Shown here: in pieces, positions 52,709 through 61,360 of the stretch
How the letters are laid out: the number at the start of each line of letters is the position of its first letter
Position numbering within the stretch: position 1 is the first letter of the stretch
Source: Amarolinea aalborgensis
Lineage (GTDB): Bacteria; Chloroflexota; Anaerolineae; SSC4; Amarolineaceae
DNA: 64,000 nt
Assembly (NCBI RefSeq): GCF_900491745.1
Contig: NZ_UETR01000002.1
Span: forward strand, 384,844-448,843
Direction: 5' to 3'
Notes under the pieces: generated by a model
What the model was told of the DNA's origin: nothing
Database searches by the model: none
Seen by the model: the letters and a program-made list of their open reading frames with translations, nothing else
Program-made: the position numbers and the translations under genes

Positions 52709-53532
52709 TTCTCACTCATCTCCCCAAGCAACTTGGATTTTTGATAGGCGCTGTAGACCGCCTTCGAGATAATCGTGCGCAGGCCGCCCTTCTCCAACTG
52801 GTACAGCGCCTCGGCCGTCGTGCCGCCGGGCGATGTCACCATGTTGCGCAGCGTGGCCGGATGACGGGCGCTGGTGCGCGCCACGGCCAGCGAGCCGTCC
52901 ATGGTCTGCAGCACCAACTGCTCCGCCACGCGGCGTGAGAAGCCCAGGTGGACTCCAGCATCAATCAATGCCTCGATGAAGAGAAAAACGTAGGCCGGCC
53001 CGGTGCCGCTGAGCGCAGTTGCCATGTCCAGGTAGGCCTCGTCTTCCATCCAGATCGTTTCACCGAGCGCGCCGAGCACCTGGTCTGCCTGCTGGCGCTG
53101 CACCTCGCTGACCTGCGGCGTGCTGGTCCAAACGGTAATGCCTTTGCCCAGCTGCGCCGGGGTATTGGGCATGGCGCGCACGATCGCCTGGTGCCCTCCT
53201 ATTCCCCGGCTGATGGCGCGAATACGGGTGCCTGCGGCAATGGATAAAACCAGCGCGCCCGGCTCGATGTGGCCGTTCAATTCGCGCAGCACCTTCGGCA
53301 GCACCTGCGGCTTGACGCTCAGGACCACAATCTCGCTGGCGCGGGCCGCTTCCAGGTTGCTGGTGGTGCTATGAATCCCGTAGCGTTCGGTCAAGGCATA
53401 GCCGCGGTCGGCGCGGGGGCCGGCCGCCAGGATGCGGTCGCTGCTCGTCAGTTGGCGGTCGAGCACTCCCTTGATCATGGCTTCGGCCATGATGCCAGAG
53501 CCGATAAAAGAAATCGTGGTTTCGTGTAGCAT
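52705..53532 (-). CDS. proC: Pyrroline-5-carboxylate reductase
   Basis: A 275-residue P5C reductase that makes proline from pyrroline-5-carboxylate with NAD(P)H. The N-terminal Rossmann motif ISFIGSGIMAEAMIKGVL, the SVKPQVLPKVL segment, the MPNTPAQLGKGITVW signature and the C-terminal region ALSGTGPAYVFLFIEALIDAG and NMVTSPGGTTAEALYQLEKGGLR all match the family. Length is standard. It is coupled to yggT by an ATGA overlap and separated from yggS upstream by a 227-bp gap with two mini-palindromes. Confidence 0.96.
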   Translation of the reverse strand: MLHETTISFIGSGIMAEAMIKGVLDRQLTSSDRILAAGPRADRGYALTERYGIHSTTSNLEAARASEIVVLSVKPQVLPKVLRELNGHIEPGALVLSIAAGTRIRAISRGIGGHQAIVRAMPNTPAQLGKGITVWTSTPQVSEVQRQQADQVLGALGETIWMEDEAYLDMATALSGTGPAYVFLFIEALIDAGVHLGFSRRVAEQLVLQTMDGSLAVARTSARHPATLRNMVTSPGGTTAEALYQLEKGGLRTIISKAVYSAYQKSKLLGEMSEK

Positions 53533-53577
53533 TTTTGTTTTCTCGTGTTAGGTTCGTTGCTCAGTCGCTGCGCACAA

Positions 53578-53624
53578 CTGTGGATGAAGACCGGCAATCG
53601 GTGGCGATCCGTGTTCATCCGCGG
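53578..53624 (+). repeat. Dispersed 47-bp mini-palindrome
   Basis: Third copy of the GTGGATGAA...TTCATCCGCGG element, in the proC-yggS gap. Confidence 0.75.
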
Positions 53625-53690
53625 CCTATTCTCACGTCAGCATTTTTCATTTACGCGCGTCGGGCTAGATACTCATGCCCTGTGACACAG

Positions 53691-53737
53691 CCGTGGATGA
53701 AAACAGGCAACCCGCGGCGATCCGTGTTCATCTGCGG
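53691..53737 (+). repeat. Dispersed 47-bp mini-palindrome
   Basis: Fourth copy of the element, 113 bp after the previous one and slightly diverged (TTCATCTGCGG right arm). Confidence 0.75.
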
Positions 53738-53759
53738 CCTGTTTTCAGGTTAATCGCGC

Positions 53760-54482
53760 TTATGCCTTGCGCTCGCCGAAGATCGCGCGGCCAATGCGCA
53801 CCAGGGTCGCGCCCTCTTCGATGGCCGCCTCGAAGTCATCGGTCATGCCCATCGAGAGCTGGCTCCAGTTAAGCTGAGGATGGCGCTGCGCCAGCGCCGC
53901 GGCCATGCTGCGCAGGCGTTGAAAAATCGGTCGCGCCTGGCCGGGGTCTTCGACGATCGGCGCAATGGTCATCAAGCCCCGGACAATCAGCAGGGGTCGC
54001 GCGGCGATTTCGTCCACCAGTGGGCCGACCTCTTCAGGGCGGAAGCCAAACTTACTGGCCTCGCCGGAAAGATTGATTTCGAGCAAGATGGCCTGCGCTT
54101 GCGCACGCGCCTCACCCAACTGCGCCAGTTTACGCGCCAGTTTCACTCGATCCACGGAGTGAATCAGGTGGAACGGGCCAACAGCCGCGGCGACCTTGCG
54201 ACTTTGCAGATGACCGATCAAATGCCAGGTGATCGGCTGCGCGTCGAGCCGCTGCGCCAGCCAGGCGTGGACGGCCGCCATCTTCGGCAGCGCTTCTTCC
54301 ACGCGGCTTTCGCCGAAATCGCGCACACCCAGATCATAGGCCATCTGGATCGCTTCCGCCGGATGGGTCTTGCTCACGGCCACCAGCGTGACTTCAGACG
54401 GATCACGCCCGGCGCGCTGCGCGGCCGCTGCCATACGCGCCTGCACCAGCGCCAGGTTTTCCGCTAACTGTTCCCTGTTCAT
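53760..54482 (-). CDS. yggS: YggS/PLPBP-family pyridoxal-phosphate homeostasis protein
   Basis: A 240-residue PLP-binding protein of the YggS/YBL036c family (single TIM-barrel domain). The PLP lysine lies in VTLVAVSKTHPAEAI, and further hallmarks are DFGESRVEEALPKM, WHLIGHLQSRK and LSMGMTDDFEAAIEEGATLVRIGRAIFG. The family maintains PLP and amino-acid balance rather than performing catalysis. The ATG at 54482 with GGAG upstream is chosen; a longer reading overlaps pgeF. Its neighbours pgeF (35 bp upstream) and proC/yggT fit the well-known division-cluster arrangement. Confidence 0.94.
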   Translation of the reverse strand: MNREQLAENLALVQARMAAAAQRAGRDPSEVTLVAVSKTHPAEAIQMAYDLGVRDFGESRVEEALPKMAAVHAWLAQRLDAQPITWHLIGHLQSRKVAAAVGPFHLIHSVDRVKLARKLAQLGEARAQAQAILLEINLSGEASKFGFRPEEVGPLVDEIAARPLLIVRGLMTIAPIVEDPGQARPIFQRLRSMAAALAQRHPQLNWSQLSMGMTDDFEAAIEEGATLVRIGRAIFGERKA

Positions 54483-54517
54483 GACACTCCTTGCGTCTAC
54501 CGCTGCGCCCATCTGGA

Positions 54518-55306
54518 TCACAGCGGCCGCAGCATGACCAGCGCGCCGAAGTGGCCGCAGCGCCCGGCTGCGGCCCGGTGCGAAAAGAACCAATCATGGT
54601 GGCAGGCCGTGCACAGCTCGGCTGTCTCGATCTGGCGCACGCCGGCTTCCTGCAGCTGCTGTCCATTGGCGGCCCACAGGTCGAAGTGGCGCCTGGTGCG
54701 CCGGCCTGGCGGCAAAAGGGCTTCGGGGTTGCTAAACGCCTGGCGCACGGCCTCCACGACCTCATCGCCCACCTCGTAGCAGCAAGGGCCAATGGCTGGC
54801 CCAACGGCGGCCAGCAATTCGGCAGGGCGGCTGCCAAAACTCACCTGCATGGCGTGCACCGCCGCCGCGGCGATGCCGGCCACGGTCCCCCGCCAGCCAG
54901 CATGGACCAGGCCGAGCGCGTGATGCGCCGGGTCGTAGAGTATGATGGGCGTGCAGTCGGCAAAACGCAAGAGCAGAGGCGTGTCAGGCGCGGCCGTGAT
55001 CAGGGCGTCGGTGTTCATTTGACGCTGGCCGCGCTGCGCCGGGCCAATCAGCATCACCTGCGCGCCATGCACCTGGTAGGCGTTGGTCAGCGCGTCGGCT
55101 GGCACATCCAGGGCCGCGCACAGCCGGCGGTGGTTTTCGTTGACCCGCGCCGTGTCATCGCCCCGCGTGTGGCTCAGGTTGAGGGAGTCCCACGGCGGCG
55201 GACTGACGCCGCCGTGGCGCGTCGAAATGGCGTGGACCAGTCCTGGCCGGCCGGCCAGACTGGAAAATTGAAACACAGGGATGTCGTGGAAGCTCGTGAT
55301 CGGCAC
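54518..55306 (-). CDS. pgeF: Peptidoglycan editing factor PgeF (laccase-domain, YfiH)
   Basis: A 262-residue PgeF/YfiH protein. The metal-binding residues are visible in STRHGGVSPPPWDSLNLSH, NAYQVHGAQV, RFADCTPIIL and GLVHAGWRGTVAGIAAAAVHAM, with GPCCYEVGDEV further on. Family members are purine nucleoside phosphorylase/adenosine deaminase-like enzymes implicated in peptidoglycan quality control. The start codon is GTG at 55306. It lies 28 bp after the radical SAM gene and 35 bp before yggS, all on the minus strand, so it is probably part of one transcript. Confidence 0.93.
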   Translation of the reverse strand: MPITSFHDIPVFQFSSLAGRPGLVHAISTRHGGVSPPPWDSLNLSHTRGDDTARVNENHRRLCAALDVPADALTNAYQVHGAQVMLIGPAQRGQRQMNTDALITAAPDTPLLLRFADCTPIILYDPAHHALGLVHAGWRGTVAGIAAAAVHAMQVSFGSRPAELLAAVGPAIGPCCYEVGDEVVEAVRQAFSNPEALLPPGRRTRRHFDLWAANGQQLQEAGVRQIETAELCTACHHDWFFSHRAAAGRCGHFGALVMLRPL

Positions 55307-55334
55307 CGTGATCGCTCTCTCGCTTACCTGCCGG

Positions 55335-57239
55335 CTAACTCAGCAGCGCAATGGGGGTCTTCAGCACGCCCTCGGACGTGTGAGTGCCGTTCCGTTTCGC
55401 GGGCTTGCCGTCGGTGAAGCGGAAGGCCCACGACTCATCGCACGCCTGGCAGGTCAAACAGCCAGCCGAGTCGGGCGGGCAGTGGCTGCCGGTCTCGCCC
55501 TTTTGCGTCAGGCGCCATTCATAATCAAAGAAGTTGTCGCTGACGCCGCTTTCGACAATGCGCCAGGGGAGCGGTAGATCATGTGCAAACTCGCCGATGA
55601 ACTGAGATGCGTCCAGGCCCGCGTCGGCCAGGGCCGCGTGGAAGCTGCGAATGGTCACGCCGCCTTGTTCGGCCAGGGTCAGGAAGACCGGCGCCAGGCG
55701 GCGGTCCCCACGGGCCAGCACGGCCTGCACCTGCGCCCACTGTGGACTCTCCGCGCGCACGGCCACCTGGTGGGGACGCAGGCGCTTGTCAATCATCGCC
55801 TGGCGCCGCTTGAGCGTGCTCTCGTCCGCCATTGCCATCCACTGGAACGGCGTGTGCGCCTTGGGCACGAACGGCGTGGCGTTGATCGCCAGGCGGCGCT
55901 TGAAGCGCTTGCGCGCATCGAGCGTGAATTGCACCAGGGATTCGATGTCGTCATCGGTCTCCGTGGGGTGCCCGATCATGAAGTAGAGCTTGAGCTGCGG
56001 GAACTTGAGCGCCTCGGCCAGTTCCACGGCTGCCATTAGATCATCCACGCCCTGCGTTTTGTTGATGATGTTGCGCAGGCGCTGGCTGCCGGCTTCGGGC
56101 GCAATGGTCAAGGTCTGCGTGCCGCTCTCGACCATGGCGCGCACCAACGGCACGCTGATGGGGTCGGTGCGCATGGAGGAAACCGAGATGCGCGCGCCCA
56201 GCCGGCGTAGGGCCACGGCCATCTCATCAATTTCGGTGTGATCGGACACGGCCGCGCTGACCAGCCCAATGCGGTCGCCGTGCTGTAAGCCTTGTTTCGC
56301 CCAGTCCAGCACGCGGGAGAGCGGCTGCTCACGCGCCGGGCGGTAGACATAACCGGCCAGGCAGAACCGGCAGCCGCGGCCGCAGCCGCGCGCAATTTCC
56401 ATCAGGTGCAGATTGGCAAATTCGGTATCCGGGGTATAAATCGAAGATGCCGTCCGGTAGGCTTGCAGGTCGCGCACCCAGAGGCGCTGGATCGTGCGTG
56501 GGATTGGAGATCGGAGATCGGAGATTGGAGATCGGAGATCGTGGGCGGGGTTTGATCTCCGGCCTCTGGTCTCCGGTCTCTGGTCTCCGGTCTCTGGTCT
56601 CCGGTCTCTGCTCTCTGCTCTCTGCTCTCTGACTTCCGGCACCAACAGCGGCACGTAAACGCCGGGCATGTTGTCCAGGATGGTCAAGAGGTCAAGGCGA
56701 TTGTCGTGGATCTGGCTGCGGAAGATGGCCGTGAGTTGGGGAATAACCTCTTCGCCTTCACCGATGACGATGGCGTCGAAGAAGGGCGCCATCGGTTCCG
56801 GGTTCATGGTGACGCCCGGCCCGCCGGCGATGATGAGCGGCCACGCGGGGCCATCAGGCGTGGCGTCCGCGCTGCGCTCGGCGGCCAGGGGCGGGATGCC
56901 GGCCTGCAGGAGCATCTCCACGACATTGAAGTAGTCCATTTCGTAGGAAATGGTGAAGGCCAGCACATCAAAAGCGTCTATGTCGCGCTGCGATTCCAGG
57001 GAGATGAGCGAGCGGCCCGCCTGGCGGCCGTCCTTGTCCCAAAAGACACGTTCGCAAACGACATCGGGCAGCGCGTTGAACGTTTGATAGATGATCTGCA
57101 GCGCCAGGCTGGACATGCCCACGTAGTAGGTGTTGGGAAAAGCCAGGGCTACGCGCAGGCGTCCGCCCCAGTCCTTGAAGACGGCGCCGTTTTCTTTTTC
57201 GAGCTGCGCTTTGGCTTGCGCGATCTGGTTCCACTTCAT
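55335..57239 (-). CDS. Radical SAM protein of the TIGR03960-like family, with an in-frame repeat insertion
   Basis: A 634-residue radical SAM protein. An N-terminal cobalamin-binding-like region (about 20-190; GRLRVALAFPNTYYVGMSSLALQ) precedes the SAM barrel, whose cluster motif is ARGCGRGCRFCLAGY (C-x3-C-x2-C). The C-terminal part includes EGFSHDLPLPW-like sequence and a Cys-rich end (CLTCQACDES). The family (TIGR03960-type) is uncharacterised and often adjacent to a DUF2344 gene, which is not present here. Between the two domains an Arg/Pro/Glu-rich stretch (~200-250) is encoded by low-complexity repeat DNA and looks like an insertion that kept the frame. The ATG at 57239 is the best start. 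Confidence 0.85.
   Translation of the reverse strand: MKWNQIAQAKAQLEKENGAVFKDWGGRLRVALAFPNTYYVGMSSLALQIIYQTFNALPDVVCERVFWDKDGRQAGRSLISLESQRDIDAFDVLAFTISYEMDYFNVVEMLLQAGIPPLAAERSADATPDGPAWPLIIAGGPGVTMNPEPMAPFFDAIVIGEGEEVIPQLTAIFRSQIHDNRLDLLTILDNMPGVYVPLLVPEVREQRAESRDRRPETGDQRPETRGRRSNPAHDLRSPISDLRSPIPRTIQRLWVRDLQAYRTASSIYTPDTEFANLHLMEIARGCGRGCRFCLAGYVYRPAREQPLSRVLDWAKQGLQHGDRIGLVSAAVSDHTEIDEMAVALRRLGARISVSSMRTDPISVPLVRAMVESGTQTLTIAPEAGSQRLRNIINKTQGVDDLMAAVELAEALKFPQLKLYFMIGHPTETDDDIESLVQFTLDARKRFKRRLAINATPFVPKAHTPFQWMAMADESTLKRRQAMIDKRLRPHQVAVRAESPQWAQVQAVLARGDRRLAPVFLTLAEQGGVTIRSFHAALADAGLDASQFIGEFAHDLPLPWRIVESGVSDNFFDYEWRLTQKGETGSHCPPDSAGCLTCQACDESWAFRFTDGKPAKRNGTHTSEGVLKTPIALLS
56501..56635 (-). 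repeat. Low-complexity repeat expanded in frame inside the radical SAM gene
   Basis: GGAGATCGGAGATTGG-type and CTCCGGTCTCTGGT-type tandem repeats of about 135 bp fill this stretch of the coding sequence and encode RDRRPETGDQRPETRG and DLRSPISDLRSPI. The same family occurs in non-coding DNA at 42544-42650. Confidence 0.85.
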
Positions 57240-57325
57240 GCTGCGTGATCTATCGCCTTTGTGATGAGATTGGTCGGTCTGTTCCGTGAAGGGACATTAT
57301 AGCACGTCCGTTGAGGGGCGCCAAC

Positions 57326-57413
57326 AAAAAGACTTCCGAAGTCTGCAAGACTTCGGAAGTCAGGCGTCGCGTGCCACAAAAAGACTTCCGAAGTCTGCAA
57401 GACCTCGGAAGTC
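57326..57413 (-). terminator. Double intrinsic terminator downstream of nrdJ
   Basis: Two hairpins of 13-bp stem (57383-57395/57401-57413, one mismatch; and 57331-57343/57349-57361, perfect), each followed on the minus strand by TTTTT, start 12 bp after the nrdJ stop. The unit, built on GACTTCCGAAGTC, is itself a small tandem repeat of 51-52 bp. Confidence 0.88.
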
Positions 57414-57424
57414 TGCGTGTCGCG

Positions 57425-60400
57425 TCAAAGAGCGACTTCGCAGGCGCCGGCCATGCAGGCCAGTTCTTGCGCGGCCGTGGTCAAATCCTCTTCTTCATAG
57501 CGGAAGAGTTTGGAAAAATCAATGTCCGGGAACGAGGCCGCCAGCCTCTCATACGCTTCGGCGCTGATTTCCTCGTAGGGCATCTGGTCATACTGCGCAT
57601 CGTACGAAGGCAGGAAAGCCATGCCGCCGATGACGTCCTGGTGTTCCCAGACCCATTTGATCAATTCCAGCACTTCGTCGTCGTGGTAGGTCACGGTGAC
57701 GCTGGGGTTGTGCTCCGTGTAATAGAGCTTGTTCTGCAGCCAGTATTCACACTGCGCCAGCGCCGAGCGGTTTCGGCGAGTAATGGCGCTGTCCGGCGAC
57801 TTGACTGGGAAGTGCACCACCCAGGTGTCGGCATCCTGAGGAGTTTGGCCGTTTTCCGGGTCCATCGGTACGCTGGCATCGCGCAGCACCTTGAAGACCG
57901 GCGAATGTGCGCTGACGCGCACGTTGCGCACGTAGTAAGGCGCCCACCGGGCATGCAGGCCCGATGCACAGTCCACCAATTGGCTGGTGTTGCCGCTCGG
58001 TTTCACGCAGGTGATTGAAACCGACGGATTGATGCCGAGCAGTTCGGAGACCTGGCGGTTGACCTGCACGGCGTGGTGCTTGAGCTGCGCCATGATGCGC
58101 GGGTCCTGGACGACCGGGCAGTCCATCTGGCCTGTGATATCTACCCCGAGCAGGCGCTCCTCCTCGCAGTTCTGCCGCCACATCGGCCGCAGGCCCGGGA
58201 AGTGCGTCGCCATGGATTGAATCGTGCCGATGATTGTGGCGATTTCAACCTTACTGCGCAGGGTTTCAGGCGTGTCGTTCGCGCGTGCGACCGCGGCCGT
58301 CAAGTTGCAGAATTCCCATGGCCGCAGGTTTATTTCTCCGCACTGCCAAGATAGCACATAGCCCATTTCAACCCGGCCCTGCGCGTCGCTGCGTTCACTG
58401 CCGATGCTGAAGAAAGTGTGCGTTTCATCCACCGTGCCCGTGTACACATCTTCGCAACCATCGGGCGTTACCGACACGACGCGGTGATTGGTCGCAGTCG
58501 CCGCCGTCCCCAGTTCCACCCATGAACGGAAGGGGCTGCTGGCCCGACTCACTTCGGGCGAAATACCCATTTCACGGCAACGCACCTCCCATTCTCTCTT
58601 GGCCGGATGGCGGTTGAGTTCGGAGAGCAAGTCGTTATAGATCTTGACTTGAAGTTCGCGCACGCCTTCTTTGCGTTCATTGTGGGCTTGCTTCAATTGG
58701 GTACGGCGACTCGCCGTGCCGTGCAACCGGTAGTACAGTTTTTGACTGCATGGCTGGCTACATGCGGCTTGCTCGCGCCGCGAGAAGGATACCCAGAAGG
58801 GTGCACCGCACACCTCGCACGCCTTCTGTACTTCGGTGCGCCCATTGACCTGGCGGAGCGGCAGATCGGTGAAGCGACGCGCTTCTACTTCCCATGCTTC
58901 CATAACCGGCAACCCTAACGCGTGCGCGAAGCGCTGCAATGTCGGCCGGATGTCGCCGCCAAAATAGTCGCGGCGATAGGCTTGCCACGTGCGCGGCCAG
59001 TTGTTGGCCTGGGCAAAAGCGGTGTACTCGCTGCGCAAGAGCGCACGGCCAATCTTGCGGGTGAGAGCGATCAATTCTGCTTCCAATTGCTCATTGGAAA
59101 TCTCTTTGGCGTTGCCATTGACCGCGCCAGCGCAGGCATCGCTTAGGTTCTTGCGCCAGGTATCGTTCATCAAGCGTACGGCCGGGTTATCCTGGCCTAG
59201 CATCCGCGCTCGATGCTCAGCGGCATGTTCTGCTACTGTCATCAATTGCAGGTTTGAGATGTGATTGTTGCGTCCGTCGAAATCGCGGTGATGTAACTGA
59301 TACTCGATGCCGTTCAATTCGACGCCGGTATGATGCGCATATATCTGGCGATGCTCCGACTTGCGACGAGATCCAAATTGGAGCATCCGATAACTGTTCG
59401 GCGCATCGTAGTTGCACTTGACGACGGCCGGGAGGCCTTTCTTTTGATACGAGAAAGCCATCATCGCTTTCAGCGCATCCTTCGGCTGCAGCTCGGCGGT
59501 CGTTTTTTCTGAACCGTCCAGCATCACAAAGCGATGATTGAGCGTTGCGCGTACATAGCTGCCATCGGCAAAGGTCACGCGATAGACCGGCGTTTGCGTT
59601 CCAGTCTTGCGCGGGTTGCGCATGGTACGAATGACCAGGTTATTGTCCTTAACGGTGTAGACATCTACATCCTTGCCCTCGGCCGCCAAATCGCGGATTT
59701 GCACCCGCCCACGTCCATCGGCTACGGCAATCCATGTCTCGCCCGTGACACAGGGATTAGTTCCAAAATCGCTCGCCGCGCGGCGTTCTGGGCGCAGGGC
59801 GTTGGCGGAGCGGCGGCTGAAGATGCCTGGCTCGCCGCGGCCTGACTCGATCATGTCCAGCATGAAGCGCGCGATCTCAAGCTGCGTCAACTCGCGATCG
59901 GGCCACACCGCGGAGTTGTTGGCGTTCCAGCGCTGGCTGTTGTTGCGCTCGAAATCGCCGCTCTTGCACTGGAGCATTTCCTCGTCATCCAAATCGAAGA
60001 GGGAGATCATGGCGGTGCGCCGCATGCCGCCGCTGACTGCGGCGCCGCCAACCGCACACATGATGTCATGTGCATCGAGCGGTCGCAGGAAGTTGCCCTG
60101 CCGCGCCAGGATGCGTCCACGCGCAAACTCCAACATACGGCGCAGCGGTTCTGGGCCGGAGGCGCGTCCGCCCTTGGTGCGCAGCGGCGCACCGGCCGGC
60201 CGCAGTTGGGACAGGTCAAAGCGCAAGTCGCCGCCCTCGAACCAGGTGGCCAGGCCAGTGCGCAGCGCATCCGCCCAGCCTTCAGCCGAGTCCTCCACTG
60301 TATAAGGCAGGGCCGTTGCGCCGGTTTGACGGCGGATGCGTGGAAAGTTTTCGACATAGCGGTGTTCGACCGAATAGCCAACACCGCACCCGCTCATCGA

Positions 60401-61258
60401 GATGATCAGAGCCTCGACGAAAGAGTCAATGCTCTCGACAGGCTGATACGAGCAGTTGTAAATGGTGATGTTGTTGCGTCGCGCCGCCGGCCCAGCCATG
60501 GCCAGCAGACGCATGGATGGCATCGTGCTCATGTCCAAGATGCCCCGGCGCACGCGCTCGTACGTCTCCGCTGGCAGCCGCTGCTGCGATAGCTCCGCGA
60601 GGTAGGCGACAGAACGGTCTACCGTTTCGATCCAGGTTTCGCGGCGCCCCGCCTCGTAACTGAAACGGGAATACTTATCATAAAACTGGAACTTCTGCAG
60701 TTGTGTTGGAAAATGGCGATCGGATGCCTGGAAAGCCTCGCGCACCTCGTCGGGAATCGGCCGCGCGACGCGCAGTTTGGCGTGTTCCGCGCGGTAGAGA
60801 ATGTAGTGCTTGGCGGCCTCATACTCGCCTGCCGCCTGCAGCACCATCTCGACAATGTCCTGCACATCCTCGACGCTGGGGGCCGGATGCTTGGCGGCGA
60901 TGATGTTGACGACCTGCTGGGCAAGCTCTTCCACCGGCACGCTGGGCGTGCGATTCAGGCTGTTGAAACAGCGCGTGAGCGCGCTTTCAATACGACCAAT
61001 GTCGAACGGCACGATGCGGCCGTCACGCTTGATGATCATGCTGGGAATCACGATGCTTGGGCGGCTGCCGTTGGCCCGAATCAAGGTCGCGACCGCGGCG
61101 AAGTGATTCTGACCACCGTTGCGGCCCATGGCGACTTTGGCGCTGCCATTCTCACCATTGGCCGCCGCGGGACTCATGGGCGTCTCGAGCACTGCGGAGA
61201 TCGTCTTTGTCTCATGCACGCTTTGTTTTTCACTGATTTCTGCCGTCTCGGTCGTCAT
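57425..61258 (-). CDS. nrdJ: Adenosylcobalamin-dependent (class II) ribonucleotide reductase with intein
   Basis: A 1277-residue precursor of class II ribonucleotide reductase, making deoxyribonucleotides with coenzyme B12. The first ~50 residues are poorly conserved; an ATP-cone follows (about 75-165, IKRDGRIVPFDIGRIESALTRC). The barrel shows ISMSGCGVGYSVE and the active-site region DFGTNP | CGEINLRPWEFCNLT, split by a 470-residue intein before the conserved Cys. The C-terminus ends LACMAGACEVAL, with a C-x4-C redox pair. Mature extein length is ~807 residues. The ATG at 61258 has GGAG eight bases upstream (a GTG one codon earlier overlaps). It is the last gene of an operon led by nrdR behind NrdR boxes, with a double terminator after it. 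Confidence 0.94.
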   Translation of the reverse strand: MTTETAEISEKQSVHETKTISAVLETPMSPAAANGENGSAKVAMGRNGGQNHFAAVATLIRANGSRPSIVIPSMIIKRDGRIVPFDIGRIESALTRCFNSLNRTPSVPVEELAQQVVNIIAAKHPAPSVEDVQDIVEMVLQAAGEYEAAKHYILYRAEHAKLRVARPIPDEVREAFQASDRHFPTQLQKFQFYDKYSRFSYEAGRRETWIETVDRSVAYLAELSQQRLPAETYERVRRGILDMSTMPSMRLLAMAGPAARRNNITIYNCSYQPVESIDSFVEALIISMSGCGVGYSVEHRYVENFPRIRRQTGATALPYTVEDSAEGWADALRTGLATWFEGGDLRFDLSQLRPAGAPLRTKGGRASGPEPLRRMLEFARGRILARQGNFLRPLDAHDIMCAVGGAAVSGGMRRTAMISLFDLDDEEMLQCKSGDFERNNSQRWNANNSAVWPDRELTQLEIARFMLDMIESGRGEPGIFSRRSANALRPERRAASDFGTNPCVTGETWIAVADGRGRVQIRDLAAEGKDVDVYTVKDNNLVIRTMRNPRKTGTQTPVYRVTFADGSYVRATLNHRFVMLDGSEKTTAELQPKDALKAMMAFSYQKKGLPAVVKCNYDAPNSYRMLQFGSRRKSEHRQIYAHHTGVELNGIEYQLHHRDFDGRNNHISNLQLMTVAEHAAEHRARMLGQDNPAVRLMNDTWRKNLSDACAGAVNGNAKEISNEQLEAELIALTRKIGRALLRSEYTAFAQANNWPRTWQAYRRDYFGGDIRPTLQRFAHALGLPVMEAWEVEARRFTDLPLRQVNGRTEVQKACEVCGAPFWVSFSRREQAACSQPCSQKLYYRLHGTASRRTQLKQAHNERKEGVRELQVKIYNDLLSELNRHPAKREWEVRCREMGISPEVSRASSPFRSWVELGTAATATNHRVVSVTPDGCEDVYTGTVDETHTFFSIGSERSDAQGRVEMGYVLSWQCGEINLRPWEFCNLTAAVARANDTPETLRSKVEIATIIGTIQSMATHFPGLRPMWRQNCEEERLLGVDITGQMDCPVVQDPRIMAQLKHHAVQVNRQVSELLGINPSVSITCVKPSGNTSQLVDCASGLHARWAPYYVRNVRVSAHSPVFKVLRDASVPMDPENGQTPQDADTWVVHFPVKSPDSAITRRNRSALAQCEYWLQNKLYYTEHNPSVTVTYHDDEVLELIKWVWEHQDVIGGMAFLPSYDAQYDQMPYEEISAEAYERLAASFPDIDFSKLFRYEEEDLTTAAQELACMAGACEVAL
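58343..59752 (-). other. HNH-endonuclease-bearing intein inside nrdJ
   Basis: A 470-residue intein interrupts the conserved TNP|CGEI motif of NrdJ. Block A begins CVTGETWIAVADG; block B is RATLNHRFVM (T-x-x-H); an HNH homing-endonuclease motif is visible in YQLHHRDFDGRNNHISNLQL; a second zinc-like cluster of cysteines follows (CEVCG...CSQPC); block F is VYTGTVDETHTFFSI. The last residues are YVLSWQ, so the usual C-terminal His-Asn is replaced by Trp-Gln; the +1 extein residue is Cys. C-terminal Gln inteins are known in ribonucleotide reductases. All features suggest it can splice, but this is not proven. Confidence 0.9.
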
Positions 61259-61360
61259 CACATCTTCTCCTTCAAGACTCGGAATTCGTTTTTTGCGTAT
61301 TCTGCCAAATTCGCCGTAGAAAATAAAAGCCAGATGACCATTCCACCCGGCCCCGGATGC

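Noticed and set aside
61259..61360. Cobalamin riboswitch before nrdJ
   Set aside because: The gap shows no B12-box-like conserved sequence; regulation is better explained by NrdR boxes upstream of the operon.
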